DNA from: Marinoscillum sp.
Lineage (GTDB): Bacteria; Bacteroidota; Bacteroidia; Cytophagales; Cyclobacteriaceae
DNA: 49,076 nt
Assembly (NCBI GenBank): GCA_024305105.1
Contig: JAMWZA010000025.1
Span: 1 to 49,076 of the forward strand
Reading direction: 5' to 3'
Shown: positions 8,681-18,600 of the stretch, one piece after another
Layout of the letters: every line of letters starts with the position of its first letter
Numbering within the stretch: position 1 is the first letter of the stretch
The notes under the pieces: model-generated
Database searches by the model: none
What the model was told of the DNA's origin: nothing
Seen by the model: the letters and a program-made list of their open reading frames with translations, nothing else
Position numbers and translations under genes: made by a program

Positions 8681-10645
8681 TTAGCCATTATCTGGCACAA
8701 ACACATAAGCCATCAGGAACTCATCTTCACCTGATAGTTCGGCATCTCTCAAGACTTTGAGAACAATGACGTCTTCCTCTACTCTGTGAATGGTAAGGTC
8801 ACCCCATTCTGCTACTGCAAAATCGCAAGTCCATGGGTGCAACATTGGAACGGAAATTCGTAACTTATTTTCGTCTATGTCCAAAGCCCAAATACCGGTC
8901 AGTGTTACCTCCTCATTGCTAGCAAGCACATCTCCATCTACTGGCATACCGTTTCTTACCAGAGTCTCTCCGCCTTCCTCATAAGTGTAAACTCTTTTGC
9001 GCTGTACAATTTCGATTGTACCGTTTTCCATAAAGGTCATCTGACCATAGTCTACATCAGCTTCACCAGCCGCGTAATGCTCTCCAGGCAAAGGATTCCA
9101 TGCCCAGGTTGCAAAATCTGAGAAAATGATCGGACCTTGCTCTGCTCCCCAATCTGTAGGTACATCGTACGTTCGTTCGCTATCCAACTTCCACGACGAA
9201 CCTACCAAAATACTCTTAAGTGCATCTTCCGGGTCAGAACCGCCACTTCCACCACCGGTGGCTTTTAAATGAACCGATAGGTATTCATCCTTATCGACTG
9301 CTTTTTGTCCCAACCAAATACCTGTAACAGAACCAGCCGTTTCTTCCGCCATGAGAATCCTAAGACTATTGGCATCAGTAGTTCCAAAATTTAACCAACC
9401 ACCAACACCCGAGAAGAACGTTATCGGCTGACCAAAATCAATTTCATTCTGCTCATTCACCAGGTATGTACCTTCATAAACCCCATCATTGGTCTCAATC
9501 ACGTACTCGCCTTCAGCATCTCCGGTCTTGGTTAGTTTCATGGAAAGACTAGAGAAAATACCCGCATCATACGGAGGCACCCAGGTAGTAAATGCAAAAC
9601 CAGCAGAATCTGTGCCGAGTGTGGCCACTTCATTTAATGCTGTTCCTCCCAAATCATGCCAGTTATATGGGTAATCGAGATCTATTTCCCAGGTTTTCGA
9701 GGTTGAAGTATTCGTTGTTAAATCACCGTTAGCATCTCCATCATATGGAGGCTCAGGATCGCCTTCTTCTTCGGGCACCCAGTTATCTGAATACTCCTTA
9801 CTGATGTAGTTGAAAATGATGAATTCCTCTTTGCCTTTGTCCTTGTAACCAATCTGCATCGCATCATCGGTAAGTGAAATTAGATATCCCATGCTCCAAT
9901 CAGCAATGTTTGCACCATCTACCCAATCGTTCATCAATGGAGCTGCATCCGTCATGGAAATGGTCTTTGCGTCGGCATCAAGGAAAAATGTACCGCTTTC
10001 TTCTCCTCTACCCGGAGAGTTCATGTGGTCCACATTAATATATGCTCCGCCTTCAAGGCTGAAAGTCATCGTCCCATAGTCATTAGCCGCAGCTATCCAA
10101 TTATTGCTGGGCCAGTCCGCTTCCCAAATCCAACACTTGTCTCCTTCTTCAGAGCAGGTATTATCCCATCTCCAAACATCTCCAGAGAAATACATTGGTC
10201 CTAACCAATATTTAGAAACACCATCTGCATTTAGATCCAAAAGCCATGTCTTGGAATTATTCTGTCCACCAGTCAGTGTGTTCCAAAGTGGATCTTCAAT
10301 ATATGTTAGGTTCGTGGTAGTAATTTCCAGTGTGGTTGTATCTCCCTGAATAAAGCCACCGGAAGCCGATGCATTGTACACAAACTTGTAAGTACCAGAG
10401 AATGCTAGTCTTACGGTATCCTTCACTTTAGTGGAGCGTCCCATAGGATGTGACCATTGGGGAATAACACCAGGTGTTAAACTTTCCAGAATCACCATAT
10501 TCGGGTCATCTGGGTTCTGCGTAACCGAGTATTTCAGCTCTGAAGAGGCAATCAAATCGTCCAATTCAGGCTCATCCATCTGACAGCCGGTTACGAGAAC
10601 CAGGGCCATCAGGATTAATGAATATATGTTGATTAATTTTTTCAT
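8681..10645 (-). CDS. Surface glycan-binding lipoprotein of the xyloglucan locus (SGBP-like, three related beta domains)
   Basis: A 654-residue lipoprotein (lipobox LVTGC, Cys21) placed directly after susD, the usual place of a surface glycan-binding protein. After an N-terminal PKD-like segment (about 37-112) come three related beta-sandwich units at roughly 118-284, 315-462 and 474-652. Each opens with a W-centred motif (SKTWLLDL, SKTWEIDL, SSWKLDS), followed by Tyr/Trp-rich stretches such as WRW, WIWEADW and FATWAWNP, as in glycan-binding platforms. Acidic linkers separate the units (PEEEGDPEPPYDG and a Gly/Ser-rich linker near 464-470). It has no catalytic motif I recognise. Binding to xyloglucan is inferred from position and layout, not from a known family match. 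Confidence 0.72.
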   Translation of the reverse strand: MKKLINIYSLILMALVLVTGCQMDEPELDDLIASSELKYSVTQNPDDPNMVILESLTPGVIPQWSHPMGRSTKVKDTVRLAFSGTYKFVYNASASGGFIQGDTTTLEITTTNLTYIEDPLWNTLTGGQNNSKTWLLDLNADGVSKYWLGPMYFSGDVWRWDNTCSEEGDKCWIWEADWPSNNWIAAANDYGTMTFSLEGGAYINVDHMNSPGRGEESGTFFLDADAKTISMTDAAPLMNDWVDGANIADWSMGYLISLTDDAMQIGYKDKGKEEFIIFNYISKEYSDNWVPEEEGDPEPPYDGDANGDLTTNTSTSKTWEIDLDYPYNWHDLGGTALNEVATLGTDSAGFAFTTWVPPYDAGIFSSLSMKLTKTGDAEGEYVIETNDGVYEGTYLVNEQNEIDFGQPITFFSGVGGWLNFGTTDANSLRILMAEETAGSVTGIWLGQKAVDKDEYLSVHLKATGGGSGGSDPEDALKSILVGSSWKLDSERTYDVPTDWGAEQGPIIFSDFATWAWNPLPGEHYAAGEADVDYGQMTFMENGTIEIVQRKRVYTYEEGGETLVRNGMPVDGDVLASNEEVTLTGIWALDIDENKLRISVPMLHPWTCDFAVAEWGDLTIHRVEEDVIVLKVLRDAELSGEDEFLMAYVFVPDNG

Positions 10646-10670
10646 GTCAATAGTTATTTAGATTCCTGAA

Positions 10671-12257
10671 TTACCATCCTGCATTTTGCTTGAGCGTGCC
10701 GCTAGAGAGGGTGATTTGCGAATTAGGTATCTGCATCAAGCCTTTGGTCTCCATAAACTTATCAGAGGAAATGGTCTTGGTTTCGGAAACTCCTGCATTC
10801 GATACCGTCACTGATTCTTCGATTGCGCTAGCAGCGACATCTAATCCTTGTCGAAGTAAATCATAATAGCGTAGCCCTTCTAATGCGAACTCTAAGTGCC
10901 GCTCTTGCATAATATTAGCCTGAGACACACTCAACGCAGTAAAACTATCACCATATGCACGCTGACGCACCATATCGAAATAGCTCTGGGCATTGGGGCT
11001 ACCTAACTCAGCAGCCATTAAAAGTACGTCGGCATAGCGAATGGACACGTAATCCTGAAACTGCCCAATCATGAAGTTGGTACCACCCATTTCTACAGCC
11101 ACACTGTTTCCATCCATATCGGACATAGGCGTATACTTCTTCGTATAGTAGCCTGTGTACTCTCTTTGACGATCCACATCAAAATCGAACCCTTCTCCTT
11201 CAATAGAAATGATAGAAGCTAGCTTTCGGGAATCCTCATCTGCATAAGCGTTCCAAAGCTTTGGATTGACGGTACCGCCACCCCAGCCATTGCCGTAAGG
11301 ATAAAACGACTGCTCACGCAAGCCGAACATGACCATCCAATGATTGCCATCAGTATTGCCATTGTAATCACTTGTAAAAGTGTATTTGATACCGAAAACA
11401 GTTTCCTGATTGTCCTCTCCGGCATAGTTCTCCACTGATGCTGCAGGCCATAGGTTTGCAAAGTCCTGCACCAAGCCAAATCCACCATTGGTAATTACAT
11501 CCTCTAAGTATGCTAAAGCCTGAGACTGATTCACTACACCTGCCAGGTCAGGCTGACCGTAGTAGCCGGTGTAATACAGGTAAACCCTACCGATTAGCGA
11601 CTCTGCTGCCCACTTGGATGCTCTACCATAAGTAGCAGGATCCTGAGAAGTGTATGGCTGACTGGCTAGATTCTCCGCCGCAAAAACAAGGTCTTCTGCA
11701 ATCAGTTCATATACGTCTACAGGGTCTGCCTGAGGTACGTTTTCAGTTGTCGCCTCAGTCACTAGGGGAATATTACCCCACATTCTTACCATATCGAAAT
11801 ACAGATAGGCCCGGATAAATCGAGCTTCCGCTTCATAAACTGATCGAAGGTTTGCCTCAGTACCCCACTCAATCTGCTCCATTTTTGAAAGCAACACATT
11901 GACTCGGTATACTGCTCTATAATAGGCAGACCAGTTGTCACCAAACAGGTTTTGATAGGATGGTGCCAGTGAGATATCAAAGTGGTCCATTGCTTGATAA
12001 TTGTAGGCATCGCTAGCGCCAGTACCACCAAAGCAATTGTCTGACATCACTTCTGCTGCTAACGGAAGCGCCACTCCTCCAGCCCAAACGGTCTGCAGTC
12101 CATCATAACACCCTACCAATGCCGTATAAGCATCTGAAGGAGTCTTGTAATAATTTGCATCTGTCACTGTGGTCAAAGGCTCTGTGGTGAGGTAGTCCTC
12201 ACAGCTAGCCAATCCTAAAGTGACAATTGAAACGAATAATATTTTTAAAGTTTTCAT
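10671..12257 (-). CDS. SusD/RagB-family outer-membrane lipoprotein
   Basis: A 528-residue SusD-like protein. It has a signal peptide with lipobox LASC (Cys19), the typical early CEDYLTTEPLT segment, helical TPR-like repeats (for example AEARFIRAYLYFDMVRMWG), and the C-terminal segment RHLEFALEGLRYYDLLRQG that marks the family. It forms the lid over the SusC transporter and binds the polysaccharide fragments at the surface. It starts 13 bases after susC ends and is followed 25 bases later by the glycan-binding lipoprotein, so the three are one operon. Confidence 0.95.
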   Translation of the reverse strand: MKTLKILFVSIVTLGLASCEDYLTTEPLTTVTDANYYKTPSDAYTALVGCYDGLQTVWAGGVALPLAAEVMSDNCFGGTGASDAYNYQAMDHFDISLAPSYQNLFGDNWSAYYRAVYRVNVLLSKMEQIEWGTEANLRSVYEAEARFIRAYLYFDMVRMWGNIPLVTEATTENVPQADPVDVYELIAEDLVFAAENLASQPYTSQDPATYGRASKWAAESLIGRVYLYYTGYYGQPDLAGVVNQSQALAYLEDVITNGGFGLVQDFANLWPAASVENYAGEDNQETVFGIKYTFTSDYNGNTDGNHWMVMFGLREQSFYPYGNGWGGGTVNPKLWNAYADEDSRKLASIISIEGEGFDFDVDRQREYTGYYTKKYTPMSDMDGNSVAVEMGGTNFMIGQFQDYVSIRYADVLLMAAELGSPNAQSYFDMVRQRAYGDSFTALSVSQANIMQERHLEFALEGLRYYDLLRQGLDVAASAIEESVTVSNAGVSETKTISSDKFMETKGLMQIPNSQITLSSGTLKQNAGW

Positions 12258-12270
12258 ATTTTAGTTCGTT

Positions 12271-15200
12271 TTAGAATGACACATTTAAACCAACCATGTA
12301 CGTTCTAGGCCGTGGATAGTAACCCAGGTCAACACCTGAAGAAAACCGATCGGTCTCACCATTGTCAAGTCCAAATCCAATCTCCGGATCCATTCCCGTA
12401 TAGTTGGTGAAGGTGTATAGGTTCAGCGCTGAGACATACAGCCTTAGCTTTCCAAATGCTTCACTTGGAAGGATTTTCGCAAAATCATACCCTAAAGTCA
12501 CGTTACTGATTCTGAGATAATCGCCATTTTTTATGTAGAGATCAGAAAATTCCACCCAGTTGGATGCGTTTTCGGTAACTCTTGGAACGCTCGTGGAAGT
12601 GCCCTCTCCGTGCCATCTGTTCAGGATTTCTGAAGTGTAATTAGCATATTGGTTGGAGTGATCCCGATAAGACTGTACAATCTGATTACCAGCTACTCCT
12701 GAACCAAGAACAGAGAAATCAAATCCTTGATAGTCTAATGCAACGTTGAAACCGAAGATGAAATCAGGATTTGGATTTCCAATTTCTTTGCGATCCTCAT
12801 CATCAATCATTCCATCACCATTCTGATCTACATAGCGCACATCTCCAGGCTTGGCAGCTGGCTGAATAAGCGCTCCCTCATTGCTTGAGTGTGCAGCTAC
12901 TTCTGCTTCATTTTGGAAAATACCGTCTGTCTCCAGTCCCCAGAAGAATCCGATTGGATGACCAGTGGCAGCACGGTAAAACTCAAGTGAATTGGCAAAT
13001 AGTTGGTTTGTAGCTCCGTGTACTATACCATCACTGGTCGGGATTTCACCCACCTCATTTTGATTGTAAGAGCCATTGATTCCTATTGAGCAATTAAGGT
13101 CTCCAATATTATCTCCATAAGACAAGGCCATCTCAATACCGGTATTAATCACATCTCCACCATTAATGTATGGTGCATCTGCTCCTGCAGTAGCCAATAC
13201 CGGTGCCACGATCAACCAGTTTTTGTTTGTTTTCTTATACCAGTCAACACTTAGACTTAAAGCGCCTCCGAGCAATCTGGAATCGAAACCAACATTGATT
13301 TGCTCCGCTGTTTCCCACTGCAGGTTTGGATTGGAAAGTCTGCTTGGATAGGCACCAGAGGTTAAAGTTCCCTCAGTAGTACCAAAAATGTAGTTCACAT
13401 TCTGTGTGCTGATTGGTGCCAAATACTGGTAGGCTCCTGCATTTTGATTTCCAACCTGTCCCCAGCTACCTCTTAGTTTTAAATAGTAAAACATGTTATT
13501 GGAACTTAGGAATCCTTCCTCACTAAGAATCCAACCGGCACTTACAGATGGAAAATAACCCCATTGGTTTCCTTCCGCAAAACGTGATGATCCATCCGCT
13601 CTGAACGTGGCGTTGAGTAAGTACTTTTCCTTGAAGTTATAATTCAGCCTTGCAAAATAGGAGAGCCTGTTATCAGGATTCTCTCCTTTACCATCAATAT
13701 TAATATTAGCTCCCAAAGTGTTGGTTGTATTGTCAAGATAGGCATGCTCCAAATCACTAAAAACAGCATCTCTATTGGAAGTGTACATGCTTGATCCCTG
13801 ATATTGATACATCGATGACCCAACCATTACTGAAAGTCCATACTGGTCAATGTTTAAGTCATAACTTGCCCAGTTGTCCCAAAGTATTGACCTTCCTTTT
13901 GACAGGCTCTGCCCCACTTCGGTGAAGTTTCTAAACGTGTAAATAGAAAGCTGATATTCCGGTGAATAGGAATGTCCCTCATTGGCGTAGTAATCCACAC
14001 CAAATCGCGTCTTAAAACTCAACCCTTTTATTGGCTTTAACTCCGCATAAATATTACCCAACAGTTTTTGACCATTGCCTTCACTCTGGTTGTTCAGCAT
14101 CATGGCCGCATAAGGGTTGGCTTCACCATTATACCAACTGGCGTTACTGTTGTCCCAATAGTTTCCAAGTGAATCATACATTGGTACTAATGGACTCGTA
14201 TTGAAGGCAGACCTCAATGTGTTGTTATACTGATTTCCTACACCAACTCCTTTGGTTTTGGTATAAGCCATGGTCATGTTCTCACCAATGGTCAGAATGC
14301 CGTTAAAAAGCTCTCTTTCAGAATTCAGTCTAAAGCCATATCGCTCGTAGTTAGAAACCTCGGCTCCTCCTACTATTCCTTCCTGACCTGTGTAAGAGAT
14401 TGAGGATGAAAAATTAGATACATCAGTTCCACCGGAAAAACCTAAGCTATAGTTCTGAGTAGGTGCATTTTCCACGAACATCTGATCCATCCAGTTGGTA
14501 TTTGGATTGTTGGCCAGAGAGTCCACTTCAGCTGCGTTGAAATAAGGCAGTTTACCTGAGTTTACAGCAGCTTCATTCATGATGGTGGCGTACTCGCGAC
14601 CATTCAGCATATCGGCCTTTCGGGCCACGTTTTGCACCCCGTAGTATGCATCGAATGTTATTCTTGACTGGCCAGACTTTCCTTTTTTGGTGGTGATCAA
14701 AACCACACCATTGGAAGCCTGAGATCCGTAAATGGCTGCAGATGCTGCATCTTTCAGAATGTCTACTGATGCGATATCTGCGGGGTTCAGATACGAAATA
14801 TCACCAGTCAACACTCCATCCACCACATATAGTGGTCCTGTACCACTAAGAGAACCTGCACCGCGTATAACCACACGCATACCAGAGCCTGGCTGACCAG
14901 AAGTAGATGAGAGCTGCACACCTGGCGTCTGTCCCTGTAAACCCTGCAGTGCATTGGTAGTACTCAGCTTTTGAATATCGTCACCATCTACTCGCAGATT
15001 AGCACCTGTATTAAGTGCTTTCTTTTGTGTACCATACCCAACGACTACTACTTCCTCCAGAGAGGTAATGTCCAGTCCGAGTGAAACTTCTACCTGACTT
15101 TTCCCTGCGACTGATACTTCCTGAGTTTCATAGCCGACGAATGAAATGATCAACACTTGTTCGTCAGTGGGAGATAAACTTAAACGGAAATTACCGTCCA

Positions 15201-15462
15201 GGTCGGTAATGGTACCATTCTGAGTACCCTTAACTACAATAGTAGCTCCAGGAATAGATTCACTTGTTTCTGCGTCAATCACCCGTCCAGTTACTGTTTG
15301 TTCTTGCGCCAAAGCATTAAAGCTTTGCATCACTGTGAGTAGGATTATAAAGGATCTCATTATCAATTTTGATAACTTATCCTCCTTTCCCGCTCTCATT
15401 ACGTAATTCTTCATCATGTTCATTAAAGTTTTGTCATGTTTAGGTATCAATGTTTGAAACAT
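12271..15462 (-). CDS. SusC/RagA-family TonB-dependent outer-membrane transporter
   Basis: A protein of about 1,050-1,063 residues. After a signal peptide (ends near ...FNALAQ) comes a carboxypeptidase-regulatory-like domain (VTGRVIDAETSESIPGATI), the TonB box region, a plug domain with the SusC signature around DILKDAASAAIYGSQASNG, and a long outer-membrane beta-barrel ending in Phe. It imports glycan oligosaccharides with energy from TonB. The open frame begins at 15462, but nearby ATGs at 15423 and 15417 (the start of MNMMKNYVM) give a more usual signal peptide and are more likely to be the true start. It is first in the susC-susD-SGBP row and sits after the regulator gene, from which a terminator separates it. 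Confidence 0.95.
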   Translation of the reverse strand: MFQTLIPKHDKTLMNMMKNYVMRAGKEDKLSKLIMRSFIILLTVMQSFNALAQEQTVTGRVIDAETSESIPGATIVVKGTQNGTITDLDGNFRLSLSPTDEQVLIISFVGYETQEVSVAGKSQVEVSLGLDITSLEEVVVVGYGTQKKALNTGANLRVDGDDIQKLSTTNALQGLQGQTPGVQLSSTSGQPGSGMRVVIRGAGSLSGTGPLYVVDGVLTGDISYLNPADIASVDILKDAASAAIYGSQASNGVVLITTKKGKSGQSRITFDAYYGVQNVARKADMLNGREYATIMNEAAVNSGKLPYFNAAEVDSLANNPNTNWMDQMFVENAPTQNYSLGFSGGTDVSNFSSSISYTGQEGIVGGAEVSNYERYGFRLNSERELFNGILTIGENMTMAYTKTKGVGVGNQYNNTLRSAFNTSPLVPMYDSLGNYWDNSNASWYNGEANPYAAMMLNNQSEGNGQKLLGNIYAELKPIKGLSFKTRFGVDYYANEGHSYSPEYQLSIYTFRNFTEVGQSLSKGRSILWDNWASYDLNIDQYGLSVMVGSSMYQYQGSSMYTSNRDAVFSDLEHAYLDNTTNTLGANINIDGKGENPDNRLSYFARLNYNFKEKYLLNATFRADGSSRFAEGNQWGYFPSVSAGWILSEEGFLSSNNMFYYLKLRGSWGQVGNQNAGAYQYLAPISTQNVNYIFGTTEGTLTSGAYPSRLSNPNLQWETAEQINVGFDSRLLGGALSLSVDWYKKTNKNWLIVAPVLATAGADAPYINGGDVINTGIEMALSYGDNIGDLNCSIGINGSYNQNEVGEIPTSDGIVHGATNQLFANSLEFYRAATGHPIGFFWGLETDGIFQNEAEVAAHSSNEGALIQPAAKPGDVRYVDQNGDGMIDDEDRKEIGNPNPDFIFGFNVALDYQGFDFSVLGSGVAGNQIVQSYRDHSNQYANYTSEILNRWHGEGTSTSVPRVTENASNWVEFSDLYIKNGDYLRISNVTLGYDFAKILPSEAFGKLRLYVSALNLYTFTNYTGMDPEIGFGLDNGETDRFSSGVDLGYYPRPRTYMVGLNVSF

Positions 15463-15578
15463 CCGTAATTAAAGAACCTTAAAAGGTCTGATCTTTAAAC
15501 ACTTTCCAATTTTACCGTCATTTCAAACCGACCATGGTGAACATTTTATCTGAATAGGGTACAGAAATGTCAGCAGCC

Positions 15579-15616
15579 AAAAAAAGCCCCTTCAGGAGTT
15601 CTAAAAGGGCTTTTTT
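15579..15616 (-). terminator. Terminator after the hybrid sensor gene
   Basis: Inverted repeat AAAAAAGCCC / GGGCTTTTTT with a loop of about 17 bases, followed by T runs on either strand. It lies between the stop of the hybrid sensor gene (15663) and the start of susC, so susC must have its own promoter, presumably the target of this regulator. Confidence 0.75.
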
Positions 15617-15662
15617 GAGTGGTTATTTTTATGATAAACCTGAAGAAGGTATTGAAATGATC

Positions 15663-18600
15663 TTATTTGTTCTCGGATTTGCTCCGAAACTCGGATGGAT
15701 ACTTATTATAAACAGATTTAAAATACCTACTGAAAAGCTTAGGGTTGTTGTAGCCCACTTTGTAAGCCACTTCCGACACATTTAACTGGCTGCGCTGAAG
15801 CAAATCAGCGGCACGTTTCATTCGGATATTTCGAATGAAGTCGATGGGCGTCTGCCCCGTCAGTCGGAGTACTTTTTGGTAAAAGTGTCCTCTGCTGTAA
15901 CCCAGTTCGTGGCTAAGATCTTCCACTGAAAACTCTGAATTGGACATATTCTCCTCCACTAAAGCAACTGCTTTACTGATCAGCTGCTCATCGAGCGATA
16001 CGATCTCTGCCGCTTCCGGACTGACTTCTATCCTTTTCCCTGATTCTTTGACTCGTTTTTGGAATTTGAGTGCGCTATTTATGCTGCTGATCAGAATTTC
16101 AAAATTGAATGGTTTGGAAATGTACTCGATGGCTCCAGCCTCCAGTCCCTGTATGCGGTGACGATCAGAAGACTGTGCCGTGAGCATGATTACCGGAATG
16201 TGCAACGTACGTGGGTCTCCCTTTATTTTCTCACACAATTCATGGCCATCCATTACAGGCATCATTACGTCAGAGATAACAATGTCGGGAAGTTTGTTGA
16301 GGATGCTTTTCCAGGCATCTTTTCCATTAGAAGCCACATGAATGTTGTAATGCTGCTTTAGATTGTCTTTGAGGTAAAACCGAAAATCGTAATTGTCCTC
16401 CACCAATAAAACTGTGGGTAACGAATCATGATCAGTGGTATCATTTGCCTCTGGAGTATTAGCCGCCTCTGCTAACTTTTTACCCAGTTCGTCTGCCATG
16501 TCCTCGTCAGAGCTAATTTCCTTCATCGGCAAGTCCACAAGAAAAGTGGTCCCCATGTTGGGCATACTGTCCACGGCTATGGTACCCTTGTGTAGCTCTA
16601 CAAACTCTTTGGTAATGGAAAGTCCAATCCCGGTCCCATTATTGATAATCCCTCCAGAAAGCTCGTTTTGGAAAAAGCGATTGAAAATCAATTCCTGCTT
16701 CTCTTTTGGGATACCAATACCTGTATCTGACACGCTGATCAAAGCACGGTTGCCTTCGGAGTTTCGCTGCAGTTCGAAATCAATGGTAATCTTTCCCTCG
16801 GATAATGTGAACTTGAAGGCGTTGGACAGTAAGTTAAACATGATTTTTTCCATCTTGTCCTTATCAAAGAAGGTGTAATAGCTTTTGACCTCACTCTGAA
16901 ATACTACTGGAATATCCTTCTCTCTGGACCAGTCTGAAAACGAATCCACTACATCCTGAAGAAAGCCAACCAGGTCTCCGCTAGACTGACTCAGACTATG
17001 CTGATTTGCTTCTATTTTTCTAAAATCCAGCAGTTGATTAACCAGTGTCATGAGTCTTTTAGCATTGCGCTGCACCAGCACAAGATCGCATTGCTTTACC
17101 TGCTCATGGTTGTTTATCATTCGCTCTATCGGTGTTAACACCAGGGACAGAGGAGTTCTGAATTCATGGCTTATATTGGTGAAAAACTTAATTTTCATCA
17201 TATCCAGTTGATGCTGACGCTCCACTTCCAAACGTTCATTTTCGATACTGGCTTTCAGCCGTTCACGACGGACAATGTAGGTGCGCGTAATGTAGAGCAA
17301 TAAAATGATCGCGATAAAGTACAGGACAAATGCCCAGGGTGTTTCCCAAAAGGGCGGAGCAATGGATATGTCCAGATTCCTCGGTTCTGTCCAGGAATTA
17401 GACCCGGTAGAAGCCCGCACTTTGAAAAGGTAATTCCCATAATCCAGATTGGAGTAATTGACTTTGCGCAACTCAGCAGGTGCATTGATCCAGTCCGGAT
17501 CAAAGCCTTCTAACTGATACTGATAACGCAACTTTCCCGACTGGAAAAAAGACAGTGCCAGGTAATCAATAGCGATAGCGTTTTCATAATGATCCAACCT
17601 TATTTCGGACGTCTCACGGATAGATTGTGACAGCAACACCCGATCATTGTACATCTGACCTGTAACCACTTCCTGATTGTTGACAGTCAAACCCGTAATG
17701 AGTACATCCGGGGCATTTCGCTTAATATCGATCTCTTTTGGATCGAATAAATTAAACCCGTTTTGACCTGAAAAGATCAGCTGACCGTTTTTGGTTTTGT
17801 AGCTGGCATCTTCCGTGAAGGTTTCTGCTTGTAGCCCATCCGAAATGTCATAATTGTGAAACTCGTATTGAGCATCCACAGCTACCATCTTCGTAATTCC
17901 ATGATCAGTGCTGAGCCAAATATTTCGCTGATCGTCTTCTTCTATGGCCATGATGATATTGGACGACAGCCCCTGGTCTTTCCGAATAGTAGTAATCTGA
18001 TTGCTTTTAGTATCAAATCGATTGAGGCCGTTCAGCGTGCCTACCCACATATAATTCTGTGTTGCCTGTAAGGAAATCACAGAATTATTGGCCAGAGACT
18101 GTGTGTCGTTTTCGCTTTGGTAGCTGGTTAATTCAGCCGTCTCCGGATCGTATCTGGACAATCCGTTACCGGTGCCCACCCAGATATGGCCTTCACTATC
18201 CTCTTCTATACATGTGACATAATTGACCTGGAGACCACTATCCATATCGATTACCTCAATAGAGCCATCTACCGGATCATATTTGTAAACACCCTTATTG
18301 AGCGTACCTATCCAGATATTTCTACGGGAATCTTCAAACAACTCCCACACACTAGTCCCGTCGCCACCCGGTAACACAAATGGCTCCAGTTGACCATTGC
18401 GATACCGACTCACTCCCTCCAGATAAGTTCCAATCCATAGCGTCTGCTGTGAATCCATCAAAAGGCTGACAATCACTTTCGGCTGATTTCTCGATAGCGT
18501 AGATTCGATCGATTCAAATCGTTTCTTTCTTAAATCAAATTTGAGCAGGCCTTTACCATTCGTTCCTATCCACAAATGTCTGTTGGAAGTTTCCGCAAAC

